Shown here: positions 27,901 through 34,413 of the stretch, in pieces
Layout of the letters: the number at the start of each line of letters is the position of its first letter
Numbering within the stretch: position 1 is the first letter of the stretch
NCBI GenBank assembly: GCA_025454955.1
Contig: JALONL010000008.1
Span: 124,001-188,000, forward strand
Length of the DNA stretch: 64,000 nt
Origin: Bacteroidia bacterium
GTDB taxonomy: Bacteria; Bacteroidota; Bacteroidia; Palsa-965
Reading direction: 5' to 3'
Notes under the pieces: generated by a model
Database searches by the model: none
What the model was told of the DNA's origin: nothing
What the model saw: the letters and a program-made list of their open reading frames with translations, nothing else
Translations under genes and position numbers: made by a program

Positions 27901-29310
27901 ACCGGCACCGACACCATTCTTGTGGGTGTAAATGCTGCACCTGCCTTTACACTCGGTGCTGATGTAACACTTTGCGCAGGTAACTCGGCCACGTTCTCGG
28001 GCCCGCCCAGTGCAAACTTTACCTACGGATGGTCAACCAGTGCCAACACCACCAACGTGGAAACGGTGAATACCGCCGGCAACGTGGCACTGCTCGTAAC
28101 CGATACCACCAACGGCTGCTTCGAAAGCGACACTGCCGCGGTATTTGTGAACCCGCTGCCTGCACAGACATTGGGTAACGATACCTCAATCTGTTCGTCG
28201 AACGCTCCGATTGTGATTTCAGGCCCGTCTGGTCCGTATTCTTACCTCTGGCAGGACACCACCACCAACCAGAGTCTGAGCATTTCATCAACCGGTATTT
28301 ACAGCGTACTCGTAACCGATACCGTTACCACCTGTTTCAGCAACGATACAGTAGTGATTACGGTAAATGCCACTCCGGCACCTGCGCTGGGCAACGACAC
28401 CGCAATTTGCAGTGCCAACGCTCCGCTCGTACTGGCTGCTCCCTCTGGTCCGTTCAGCTACCAGTGGCAGGATAACACCAGCACAGTTACTTACTCAGTA
28501 AACAGCACTGCGGTTTACTCGGTATTGGTAACCGACTCGGTAACCGGCTGCGCAGCTTCTGATTCAATCAGCGTAACAGTAAATGCTACCCCGGTAGTGG
28601 CTCTCGGCAACGATACCACCTTCTGCGGCACCAGCATTGTACTGAGCGGCCCCTCGGGCAACCTGAGCTACAACTGGACACCGGCTGCCTCTACACAGAC
28701 CATTACCGCCACCACTTCAGGCAACTACGCTCTTGTGGCTACCGACACCGCTACCGGCTGCTCGGGTTCAGACAACATCAACGTAGTAATCAACAACCTG
28801 CCTGTGGTAACGCTTTCGCTGCCCTTTGACACTGCCTGCACCACCGATGGCCCGCGTCAGCTCACTGGCGGCAGCCCGGCCAGCGGCGGTATCTGGAATG
28901 GTCCCGGCGTAGGCGCTGGTGCGTTCAACGCAAACACCCTTTCACCGGGTACGTACACCATTACCTACACCTACACCGACATTAACGGTTGTACCAATCA
29001 GGCTTCCGACCTTGTAGTGGTTGATCCCTGCGTAGGTATCGAAGAACAGACTGCCATTTCAACGGTAACCCTGTTCCCGAACCCGAACAACGGTATGTTT
29101 ACACTTACCATGAAAGGTGCCGATTACAGCGAAATGAGCATTGAAGTACTCACCGTACAGGGTCAGATTCTCTGGTCGGATATGGCTTCAAACGTTCAGG
29201 GCGATGTAAACCGCCAGCTTGACCTCACCAACTACGCAAACGGAATTTACTACGTGCGTGTAGTGGCCGATGGCAAGACTTTCATCCAGAAAGTAGTGAA
29301 GCAGGACTAA
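21928..29310 (+). CDS. Giant T9SS type A surface protein with beta-helix and Ig-like repeats
   Basis: 2460 residues. A long signal peptide ends near LGLVAQAQ. Residues about 40-250 form a beta-sandwich N-terminal module; about 255-345 is a fibronectin type III domain (TTLTFTAVTTSGMTLNWVDN). About 355-1140 carries right-handed parallel beta-helix repeats (ISGNTV, ITNNTVMNLTS, ITGNTVRNLAT). Then mixed Ig-like and jelly-roll modules, then a run of about 65-residue Ig-like repeats between residues 1930 and 2290 (LGNDTSICSSNAPIVISGPSG and relatives). The last 80 residues (VTLFPNPNNGMFTL ... GIYYVRVVADG) are the T9SS type A sorting domain. Likely surface-anchored or released; adhesion or glycan binding is inferred. 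Ser/Thr/Asn-rich, almost Lys-free central part. Confidence 0.93.
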   Translation: MKRTYSLLGRSGSAYKRFCSALIGVIGLGLVAQAQVSTYTFAQSSGTYTPVSGGTVLGTPGNDDVSFADNPIGFTFWYNGQSYTRFSVNSNGHIALGNVAITTFNYFPLSTGSSNNVISALSADIQGDAVTGDLRFTTIGTAPNRTLVVQWTNYDDYPSFSGLDVYNFQIRLSETTNEINVVYGTTSSTQIAGLFEVGLRGNTNADFNNRQVSNGIQTWATSIAGLANSSTCEMNATLVPASGQTYTWSPPPAPAAPTTLTFTAVTTSGMTLNWVDNSTNENSFFIERSLDNITFVPAGTVPSTSTATTGTPYTLVQTGLFSATLYYYRVYAVGVTPSLAVSGSQATLPGTLCGTFTIGPTGAYTSLTAAFAAVAANGVSCPLVFDLQAAYVSTVETFPINIPFLGNSPANTITVRPELGATNLSITSNAAQTINFNGAGNVSFDGRPGSVGTVIQLTIANTATTGAAVQIGGDASNCGLNYINVRSVNVGTALGAVQFTTPATTTGSSGHFITNCDFAPGATNPQQYIFSSNSLANSYISSVNISNNLFRDWFVATGQNAAMNLGGNIRNFTISNNSMYQTATRTFTTGVLHYGILISGSTAGSGGHIISGNFVGGTLPNCGGTAWTYAGTVATRLIGISVNGNSSGNTTPTSIQGNTFTNINMTTSASTTFSPGIICGIQTQGTTHNLNVGTVTPNVIGSVTAANAIVTNSSGSGGLAMGITNSSSGAVVISNNLVGGFSVNTSLPTVSSSFTGIQSSSGSPSTISGNTVGSLTLANSVVTAASTSATASIVMGINSSAFNAVNITNNTVMNLTSQYIGTSTGAVVRGIYSTSGINTITGNTVRNLATLAPNASVGVSASVQGISLNTFSTSTNVVNSNTINTLANGSTTGNVMVSGITISGTTGTFATTDVAYNNIAGMGAPLNTGTPIVYGINLVGNPTRVFNNFVNLGSDITGAAITAPNSFIGINKETSATAAVNFNTVNINGTGVTAGTANTAAYRRATTAIDELRNNVLVNTRSNGASTGTHFVLNLNNGTTFNSDNNDYFGNGTGFQTAVINAVNVTGVSGIILAIGGNGNSIAVNPNFVSATDLHINNATVTALESRATTLAYVSNDIDLQVRPGPTAVNGGGTAPDMGADEFDGIPLAVDIGGFAFLQPAVPGCYSASQTIRVRIRNYAGTALNMALPGNGVTVNVSVTGPNPQSFTLGPIISGIIPANGFLDTTVTTTYNMGAVGTYGFSFTATTATEVLTLNDGFGPQNITVSAGTALAAGGGRICLGAQGTLNVSGFTNGGTIQWQESPDNITWTNIVGATATTLTIVPTDTTFYRAVICGQHNSVVDTLFPQFVAPPTVTGATRCGTGPVTLTAAASGSIRWYNQPTAGTQVASGNTFTPTVSATTTYYVENTSGTPPTTITTTLAAGNGSSGNVFRVSALNTITITGMDGHMTSGTATWEIWGRPGDYTTVANSTTSNVGWTLLGTASNVVAAGLGVPTPLPITLNVVIPGGTDYSFIVTTTGPTLNYTNGTAVGNPLFTNADMIVREGHGGSYFGYTITTRNWNGRINYSAGCASFPRTPVTATVTPAPTIASTSSNVICGTGSTTLTVASSNPGYSYTWTPATALNVAAGDTVVSTPVNTTTYVVQATDTASGCVTFDTIQAVVSPAVVGNASVNNDTICGGSPVQLDVTFPPAVFTIGTQNVLNTTTTYPAPFGNWYWGAKHQMLITAAELTAAGMTTGFYSSLGFQLPAGSNTPAPSPPLDNFEIRIANTTLTAMTTSFQMSGFTSYYTNVSLAPTTGIMTLNFNNSTTPLWFWDGVSNIIIETCFNNTSFTGNWVFRQSSTSYTSTTVLFQDASGVCAQSSGFSTFNQRPNMIFTRSGGNNSYVWSGGTVSNPNIQNPTAAPFASTSYIVLITDTLTTCSLTDTVSVHVLPTPMPNFGPDTVICSNTPLLLDGTAGNYTYLWHDSTTTQTYVAANFGTYNVLVTDTTNGCTGTDTILVGVNAAPAFTLGADVTLCAGNSATFSGPPSANFTYGWSTSANTTNVETVNTAGNVALLVTDTTNGCFESDTAAVFVNPLPAQTLGNDTSICSSNAPIVISGPSGPYSYLWQDTTTNQSLSISSTGIYSVLVTDTVTTCFSNDTVVITVNATPAPALGNDTAICSANAPLVLAAPSGPFSYQWQDNTSTVTYSVNSTAVYSVLVTDSVTGCAASDSISVTVNATPVVALGNDTTFCGTSIVLSGPSGNLSYNWTPAASTQTITATTSGNYALVATDTATGCSGSDNINVVINNLPVVTLSLPFDTACTTDGPRQLTGGSPASGGIWNGPGVGAGAFNANTLSPGTYTITYTYTDINGCTNQASDLVVVDPCVGIEEQTAISTVTLFPNPNNGMFTLTMKGADYSEMSIEVLTVQGQILWSDMASNVQGDVNRQLDLTNYANGIYYVRVVADGKTFIQKVVKQD
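27740..28800 (+). repeat. Tandem Ig-like coding repeats (about 0.2 kb each)
   Basis: Five to six units starting with LGxDTxxC and ending with VLVTDT-x2-GC-x5-D occur about every 65 codons at the end of the giant surface protein, with nucleotide similarity between neighbours (for example the TCTGGTCCGT segments near 28230 and 28450). Copy number may vary between strains. Confidence 0.7.
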
Positions 29311-29332
29311 TTTGCTTCGCGGATAAATTAAG

Positions 29333-29370
29333 CGAAACGGCTCTGTGCAAACAGGGCCGTTTCGTTTTTT
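29333..29370 (+). terminator. Rho-independent terminator after giant surface protein
   Basis: Stem CGAAACGGC (29333-29341) / GCCGTTTCG (29356-29364), extended inside by CTGT/ACAG pairing, followed by TTTTTT (29365-29370). Confidence 0.88.
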
Positions 29371-29387
29371 GTGCCGGGCGGTTTGCT

Positions 29388-29395
29388 TAACTTTG
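29388..29395 (+). promoter_or_regulatory. -7 box TAACTTTG
   Basis: Exact TAnnTTTG match ending 5 nt before ATG 29401; TTTG at 29368-29371 is 16 nt upstream as a possible -33 element, just inside the end of the terminator T-run. Implies a leaderless or nearly leaderless transcript. Confidence 0.55.
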
Positions 29396-29400
29396 CACCA

Positions 29401-29940
29401 ATGAACGAAGGCGATACACATCACGACGAGGCATCAGAAAACCAGCCGGGCTGGTTTGCCCATCAAAGCGAGAATTTCAGCAGCATTTATTTCGGCAAAG
29501 TGCCCGATCATCTTGCGCAAACACCGGGAGGCGGTTTCAATGCCTCACAAATTGCCAATGCCGTAAAACTGCTCACCGATCCGGCCGGTCACGAAATAAG
29601 GCATGAGGTGCTTGCCACACTCAAACGCAACGATGCCCGCAGTTTTCTGGTGATGCTGGTGGAAGACAAAGCCCATATCCGCCATCGCCGCGAATTAATT
29701 ACCGCCTGCTGGGAAACCGGCCTCGATTTTTCGGCCTATCTGCTGCACTTTGCCCGAATTGCTCCCGAAGCCAACCTGGCCGAATGCATTGAAATTTCCA
29801 CCGTAATTGAAGAAATGCACGGCCCGTTTGAAGCCTCGCAACTTTCGGAAGCCTATACGCTGCTGAAACAGATTAACCAGGCCGACAAACAGGTAATTCT
29901 GGCTCCGGTTTTGGAAAAATTGCAATCAGCACTGAATTAA
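29401..29940 (+). CDS. Hypothetical cytoplasmic helical protein
   Basis: 179 residues from ATG 29401. No signal peptide. The chain is mostly amphipathic helix (ASQIANAVKLLTD, ARSFLVMLVEDKAHIRHRRELITACWETGLDFS, LSEAYTLLKQI), reminiscent of HEAT-like helical pairs. Acidic, and I do not recognise the family. Between its own promoter and the yceI promoter it appears to be a single-gene unit. Confidence 0.72.
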   Translation: MNEGDTHHDEASENQPGWFAHQSENFSSIYFGKVPDHLAQTPGGGFNASQIANAVKLLTDPAGHEIRHEVLATLKRNDARSFLVMLVEDKAHIRHRRELITACWETGLDFSAYLLHFARIAPEANLAECIEISTVIEEMHGPFEASQLSEAYTLLKQINQADKQVILAPVLEKLQSALN

Positions 29941-29988
29941 CCTCTTATTTATCAGGTAAATATAAGTCTGTTTAAAAATATCGAAAAA

Positions 29989-30019
29989 ATATGTCAATAC
30001 ATATATTGTAATGACATAT
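29989..30019 (+). promoter_or_regulatory. Palindromic operator upstream of yceI
   Basis: 31-nt inverted repeat: 13-nt arms 29989-30001 and 30007-30019 with one mismatch, 5-nt centre TATAT. The right arm overlaps the -7 box TATATTTG at 30017-30024. The 13-mer GACATATATTTGT at 30013-30025 recurs exactly at 30667-30679 in front of the marR gene, so the MarR-family product is the likely ligand. Confidence 0.65.
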
Positions 30020-30045
30020 ATTTGTTTCACCAAAAAATCATCATC

Positions 30046-30633
30046 ATGAAAAAACTTGTTCTCTCATTGTTTATCGTAGCCGGCGTAATGGATACTGCCA
30101 GCGCACAAACCAACTGGGGCTGCGATAACGCACACAGTTCGGTAATGTTTGCCATTGAGCACATGACTGTGGCCAAAACGATTGGCTGGTTCGGCGATTA
30201 CGAAATTAAGATGACCACCAACAAAGCTGATTTCAGCGACGCGGTGCTCGAAGTTACTCTCAAGAGCAGCTCCATCAACACCGGCAACGAACAGCGCGAC
30301 GGCCATTTGAAGAGTGCCGATTTCTTTGATGCAGAGAAAAATCCCACCATTACCTTCAAAAGCACTTCATTCAAAAAAATTAAAGACAACATGTATGAAG
30401 TGAAAGGTAACCTCACCATGAAAGGTGTTACCAAAGAAATTACTCTCGAAGCAGTTTACGGCGGCGAAAAGAAAGATCCTTACGGCAACGTAAAATCGGG
30501 CTGGTCGGTACGTACCAAAATCGACCGCACACAATACGGCATGGCCTGGAATGCACCGCTCGAAGGTGGTGGAAATATTCTTGGCAACATGGTGGAAATT
30601 ATGTGTGATATTGAATTGATTAAAAAGAAGTAA
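30046..30633 (+). CDS. YceI family periplasmic protein
   Basis: 195 residues from ATG 30046 with signal peptide MKKLVLSLFIVAGVMDTASA. YceI proteins are lipocalin-like barrels that bind isoprenoid or other hydrophobic molecules, often induced by stress. Visible signatures: WGCDNAHSSVMFAIEHMTVAK, the DGHLKSADFFDAEKNPTITF loop and GVTKEITLEA. Controlled, by inference, by the MarR-type regulator encoded 64 nt downstream through the palindrome that covers its -7 box. Confidence 0.94.
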   Translation: MKKLVLSLFIVAGVMDTASAQTNWGCDNAHSSVMFAIEHMTVAKTIGWFGDYEIKMTTNKADFSDAVLEVTLKSSSINTGNEQRDGHLKSADFFDAEKNPTITFKSTSFKKIKDNMYEVKGNLTMKGVTKEITLEAVYGGEKKDPYGNVKSGWSVRTKIDRTQYGMAWNAPLEGGGNILGNMVEIMCDIELIKKK

Positions 30634-30660
30634 AACATTCAGTTTTTTTCTGAATCTGGT

Positions 30661-30690
30661 AACTGGGACATATATTTGTATGTCCCAGTT
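30661..30690 (+). promoter_or_regulatory. Perfect palindromic operator of the marR gene
   Basis: Perfect 12-nt arms (AACTGGGACATA, 30661-30672; TATGTCCCAGTT, 30679-30690) around TATTTG. The -7 box TATATTTG (30671-30678) lies at its centre, so a bound dimer would block the promoter. This predicts negative autoregulation. Confidence 0.75.
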
Positions 30691-30697
30691 ACACTTT

Positions 30698-31135
30698 ATG
30701 AGTTCAACCAACGAATCAAGTCCCGAAAATCAATACGGGCAGGCCGCAGAATTACTTGTGAATGTCAGCAGTAAACTGATTTACACGTTTAACAATGCAC
30801 TCAAGCCTTATCAGATCACTTCACAACAATTTGCCATCCTGAAGATTCTGAACGACGTTTATCCCACTCCGGTTACCATTAAACAAATCCGCTCGCAGAT
30901 GCCCGATAAAATGTCGGACGTATCGCGCATAGTGGAAAAAATGCGTTTAAAGGGGCTTGTTCACCGGAAAATAAACCTCGACGACCGCCGGAATGTGGAT
31001 GTGAGCATAACCAGTGAGGGTAAGGAAATATTAAGTAATTCGTATTCGGCTTATACCGGTTTTGAATCGCACATGAAATCGCTTTCTGAAAATGAAATCG
31101 TCATGCTGGGGTTGATACTGAAAAAGTTGCAATAA
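30698..31135 (+). CDS. MarR family transcriptional regulator
   Basis: 145 residues. Winged-helix repressor that usually releases DNA when a small molecule or oxidant is present. ALKPYQITSQQFAILKILND, the recognition region VTIKQIRSQMPDKMSDVSRIVEKMRLKGLV, and the wing KINLDDRRNVDVSITSEGKEIL are diagnostic. The ATG at 30680 lies inside the operator and only 2 nt after the -7 box, so the ATG at 30698 is chosen. Identical 13-nt sequences before this gene and yceI suggest it controls both. Confidence 0.92.
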   Translation: MSSTNESSPENQYGQAAELLVNVSSKLIYTFNNALKPYQITSQQFAILKILNDVYPTPVTIKQIRSQMPDKMSDVSRIVEKMRLKGLVHRKINLDDRRNVDVSITSEGKEILSNSYSAYTGFESHMKSLSENEIVMLGLILKKLQ

Positions 31136-31274
31136 CAATTACCTTCTCTCTTTCCATCGTTTTCAAACGAATTTTCACTTATTCGTTTGCGTGAAAAGTG
31201 TGCCCGGCTCCTTAAACTGATCGGGATCATAGCCTTGATTTGTTTTTTTCCTTCTTTTTGGAAAAAGCTGCGGC

Positions 31275-31616
31275 ATGACTCAAACCGATCACATACAGCA
31301 ATACTGGCCCGAAGTACTTGAATTGCTTGGCGAGGGGGAAAATAACGATGCCATTATTGCTCACCTTCACAAAAAAGGGGTGGATGAAGCCACCATTACG
31401 GCATTGGTTGACTTAATCCGTAAAGAACGGTATGCCATACGCCGCCGCCGGGGTGTAAAGCTCATGCTGGCGGGAGCGGTAATGCTGTTGCTGGGCTTTA
31501 TAATTACGCTGGCCTTTGTGTATAGCGACAAGTCGATTGATTATGTGATGTATGGCATGACTACCGTGGGAATTATCATATTTCTCTGGGGTGTGGTGGA
31601 AGTACTTGGTTTTTAA
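31275..31616 (+). CDS. Small membrane protein with two transmembrane helices
   Basis: 113 residues. The first 55 residues are cytoplasm-like and helical (HIQQYWPEVLELLGEGENNDAIIAHL), followed by a basic RRRRG and two hydrophobic segments (VKLMLAGAVMLLLGFIITLAFVY about 61-83; VMYGMTTVGIIIFLWGVVEVL about 91-111). Inside-positive charge predicts both termini in the cytoplasm. No family recognised. Probably its own unit before the LptF/G-like gene. Confidence 0.7.
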   Translation: MTQTDHIQQYWPEVLELLGEGENNDAIIAHLHKKGVDEATITALVDLIRKERYAIRRRRGVKLMLAGAVMLLLGFIITLAFVYSDKSIDYVMYGMTTVGIIIFLWGVVEVLGF

Positions 31617-31673
31617 GAGATTTTGGGAGTATCAGGAACGACAGTATTGAAAATGCTGCTCGTTTGAAATAAT

Positions 31674-31681
31674 TATCTTTA
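31674..31681 (+). promoter_or_regulatory. Candidate -7 box TATCTTTA
   Basis: One mismatch from TAnnTTTG, ending 8 nt before the GTG start at 31690; a weak ATTG at 31646-31649 may serve as -33. Suggests another very short leader. Confidence 0.35.
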
Positions 31682-31689
31682 CGGCAGTT

Positions 31690-33189
31690 GTGAAAACACT
31701 GCATCGCTTTATTTTAAGGTCGTACCTGCCGCCGTTTCTTATGACGTTTGTCATATCGGTGTTTGTGCTGTTTATGCAATTTTTGTGGAAGTGGGTTGAC
31801 GAGCTTGTGGGCAAGGGGCTTGATACGCATGTGGTGATTGAGTTGTTTTGTTATGCAGCCCTTTCAACCGTTCCGCTGGCATTGCCTATGGCTGTTTTGC
31901 TTTCGTCGCTCATGATGTTTGGCAACCTGGCCGAGAATTACGAACTGGCGGCGCTCAAGGCTTCGGGTATTTCGCTTTTCCGCATTTCACGTCCGCTTAT
32001 TGTGTGTACGGCTGGCATTGCCGTGGGGGCTTTTCTTTTTTCCAACTATCTCCTGCCCTACACCAACCTGAAAATGCTTTCCACCCTGTTTGACATCAGG
32101 CACCAGAAACCGGCCATGAATATTAAGGAAGGGGTGTTTTATGATGATATTGACGGTTACAGCCTGCGCATCAGTAAAATTGGAAAAGACGGTCAAACCC
32201 TGCGCAATGTAATGGTGTATGACCATACCGACCAGATGGGCAATACGCAATTAACGCTGGCCGAAACGGGAAAAATGTACATGAGTCCCGACCAGCGGTA
32301 TCTGATGATTGAGCTTTACAACGGCAATACTTACCGCGATGTGTGGAACCAACAGAATGCAGCCACCCGCAAGCCGTTTATGCGGATGCATTTTACCACA
32401 CAACAGGCAAGGCTCGATTTATCGGGGTTTGAGATGCAGAAGACCGATGAAGACCTGTTTAAAGACAACCACCAGATGCTTAACGGGCAGCAGCTTCTCT
32501 CCTACATTGATACCATGAAGATGGAGATAAACGATGACCGTGTAAAGTTTTTCACCAACCTGAGCAACGGCTACCTCAGCCGCACCAAAAAATATTTCCG
32601 ACTGCACGATAGTTTGAAAACGGCGCCGGGAAAAGGCAGTTTTTTATTAAACGAGTTTGAAAAACAGGAGCGGCAGAAAGTGTATGAAGTGGCGCTGAAC
32701 ACGGCCCGCAACAGCAAAAGCGCCTGCGAATCGAAGGTGAATGAACTGAAGGGCGAGAGCAATGCCATTACGCGTTTCAGAATTGAGTTCTGGCGTAAGT
32801 TTACACTGTCTGTGGCCTGCCTGATTATGTTTTTTATTGGTGCTCCGCTGGGTGCCATTATCAGAAAAGGCGGACTGGGAATGCCGGTGGTGATTTCGGT
32901 GGTTTGCTTTATTTTGTTTTGGGTGCTGAGCATTACCGGCGAAAAGCTTTCGAAAGAAGGTACGCTGCCTCCGCAGTGGGGCATGTGGCTGGGCTGTGCG
33001 GTTTTTCTGCCGCTGGGAATATGGCTTACCCGCAAGGCCACAGCCGATGCGCCTTTGTTTGAAAGTGAAAACTATCAGAAAGTTTTGGGCCGGATAGGCA
33101 AACTGATTCCGGTGCGTAAGAAAAAAACGCAGCCCGAAGCCAAACCAGCCAATCCGTTTACGCACGACGATCAGCCCGACGAAAACTGA
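31690..33189 (+). CDS. LptF/LptG family permease (lipopolysaccharide export)
   Basis: 499 residues, GTG start. Inner-membrane subunit of the Lpt ABC transporter that extracts lipopolysaccharide and passes it to the periplasmic bridge. Three N-terminal membrane helices (LPPFLMTFVISVFVLFMQFLW; LCTVPLALPMAVLLSSLMMF-like region near 55-75; IVCTAGIAVGAFLFSNYLL), a periplasmic beta-jellyroll with MNIKEGVFYDDIDGYSLRISK, and three C-terminal helices from about residue 365. The NYELAALKASGIS segment is the family coupling-helix signature. Leads a cell-surface operon with two glycosyltransferases. Confidence 0.94.
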   Translation: MKTLHRFILRSYLPPFLMTFVISVFVLFMQFLWKWVDELVGKGLDTHVVIELFCYAALSTVPLALPMAVLLSSLMMFGNLAENYELAALKASGISLFRISRPLIVCTAGIAVGAFLFSNYLLPYTNLKMLSTLFDIRHQKPAMNIKEGVFYDDIDGYSLRISKIGKDGQTLRNVMVYDHTDQMGNTQLTLAETGKMYMSPDQRYLMIELYNGNTYRDVWNQQNAATRKPFMRMHFTTQQARLDLSGFEMQKTDEDLFKDNHQMLNGQQLLSYIDTMKMEINDDRVKFFTNLSNGYLSRTKKYFRLHDSLKTAPGKGSFLLNEFEKQERQKVYEVALNTARNSKSACESKVNELKGESNAITRFRIEFWRKFTLSVACLIMFFIGAPLGAIIRKGGLGMPVVISVVCFILFWVLSITGEKLSKEGTLPPQWGMWLGCAVFLPLGIWLTRKATADAPLFESENYQKVLGRIGKLIPVRKKKTQPEAKPANPFTHDDQPDEN

Positions 33190-33207
33190 GTACCAGCCTC
33201 CCTGTAC

Positions 33208-34413
33208 ATGCGCATCCTGCAACTCTGTCTTAAACCCCCGCTGCCTGCCGTTGACGGCGGCTGTATGGCCATGCTGGGCATTGCAGAAGGGCTGCTGGAG
33301 GCCGGGCACGAAGTAACTATTCTTACGCTAAGCACACACAAGCATCCGTTTTTGCCCGGGTCAATTCCTGCCACTTTTAAGCAGGCCACCCGAATTGAAG
33401 CGGTGTTTGCCGATACACGGGTGCGGAAACTCAAACTGTTGGCGGGTTTGCTGCGAAGCGGATCGTACAATCTTACCCGGTTTGATGTGCCGGCTTTTCA
33501 TGCCAAACTTCAAAGTTTGCTTGCACAGGAAGCGTTTGATGTGGTGCATCTCGAAAGTTTGTACATGACGCCTTACCTGCGCACGATAAGGCAATACAGC
33601 AAGGCTCCGGTAGTGGTGCGTACGCACAATGCCGAACACCAGCTCTGGCAGCGGCAGGCAGCCGAAAGCAAATCGTGGCTGAAACGGATGTTGTTTGGCC
33701 GCATTGCCACACAGTTAAAGACCGACGAACGCCGTATGCTGGCTCAGGCCGATGGCATAGCCGCCATAGCCGAAACCGATGCTGCCATACTCAGCCGGCT
33801 TACACACGAACGGGTGCCGGTGGCTTATATTCCGTTTGCGCTGAATCTTCCGCAGCATTCGCCGCATATTGCCCGGCAGCCTTTTGTTCTGGCCCACATC
33901 GGGGCCATGGACTGGGAACCAACTGCCGAAGGCGTACGCTGGCTCATTCGCGAAGTTTGGCCAATAGTGTATGAAGCCAACCCCGAAGCCCGCCTGCTCC
34001 TGGCCGGGCGCACCCTGCGCGAAGCCGACCCGCATTGGAGCGGCCCCGGCATTGTGGTGCTGGGCGAAGTAGAAAACGCCCACGCGTTTTTGCAACAGGC
34101 CGCCGTGGTAGCCGTCCCCGCCCGCACAGGCAGCGGTGTGCGCATAAAACTGGCCGAAGCCCTGGCCCTGGGCTGCGCCGTGGTGAGCACCACCATGGGC
34201 GCCGAAGGAATTCCGGTAAAGGAACACGAACATTTGCTGCTGGCAAACGATGCAAGGGCCTTTGCCCACGCGGTTTTGCGCCTGTTTGATAATAGTGAAA
34301 CAGCAGAGCGCCTCGGCGAAAATGCCCGCCATCTGGCGGCAAATGAACTCAACCGGCATCGTGCAACCGAAAAATTGTGTGATTTTTACGCCCAGCTTAT
34401 CGCCGCAAAATGA
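33208..34413 (+). CDS. Glycosyltransferase, GT4-like
   Basis: 401 residues, GT-B fold. N-terminal acceptor domain starts MRILQLCLKPPLPAVDGGCM with a Gly-rich loop; THNAEHQLWQR near 140. The C-terminal donor domain has AHIGAMDWEPTAEGVRWLI and the nucleotide-sugar-binding ARTGSGVRIKLAEALALGCAVV with E-x7-type glutamates. Retaining transfer of a sugar to a surface glycan is likely; donor and acceptor are unknown. Begins 18 nt after the LptF/G gene and overlaps the next gene by 4 nt. Confidence 0.92.
   Translation: MRILQLCLKPPLPAVDGGCMAMLGIAEGLLEAGHEVTILTLSTHKHPFLPGSIPATFKQATRIEAVFADTRVRKLKLLAGLLRSGSYNLTRFDVPAFHAKLQSLLAQEAFDVVHLESLYMTPYLRTIRQYSKAPVVVRTHNAEHQLWQRQAAESKSWLKRMLFGRIATQLKTDERRMLAQADGIAAIAETDAAILSRLTHERVPVAYIPFALNLPQHSPHIARQPFVLAHIGAMDWEPTAEGVRWLIREVWPIVYEANPEARLLLAGRTLREADPHWSGPGIVVLGEVENAHAFLQQAAVVAVPARTGSGVRIKLAEALALGCAVVSTTMGAEGIPVKEHEHLLLANDARAFAHAVLRLFDNSETAERLGENARHLAANELNRHRATEKLCDFYAQLIAAK

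Noticed and set aside
31164..31197. H-type pseudoknot riboswitch
   Set aside because: The loops would be 0, 3 and 1 nt, too short to span stems of 8 and 7 bp, so both stems cannot form together; kept only as alternative hairpins.
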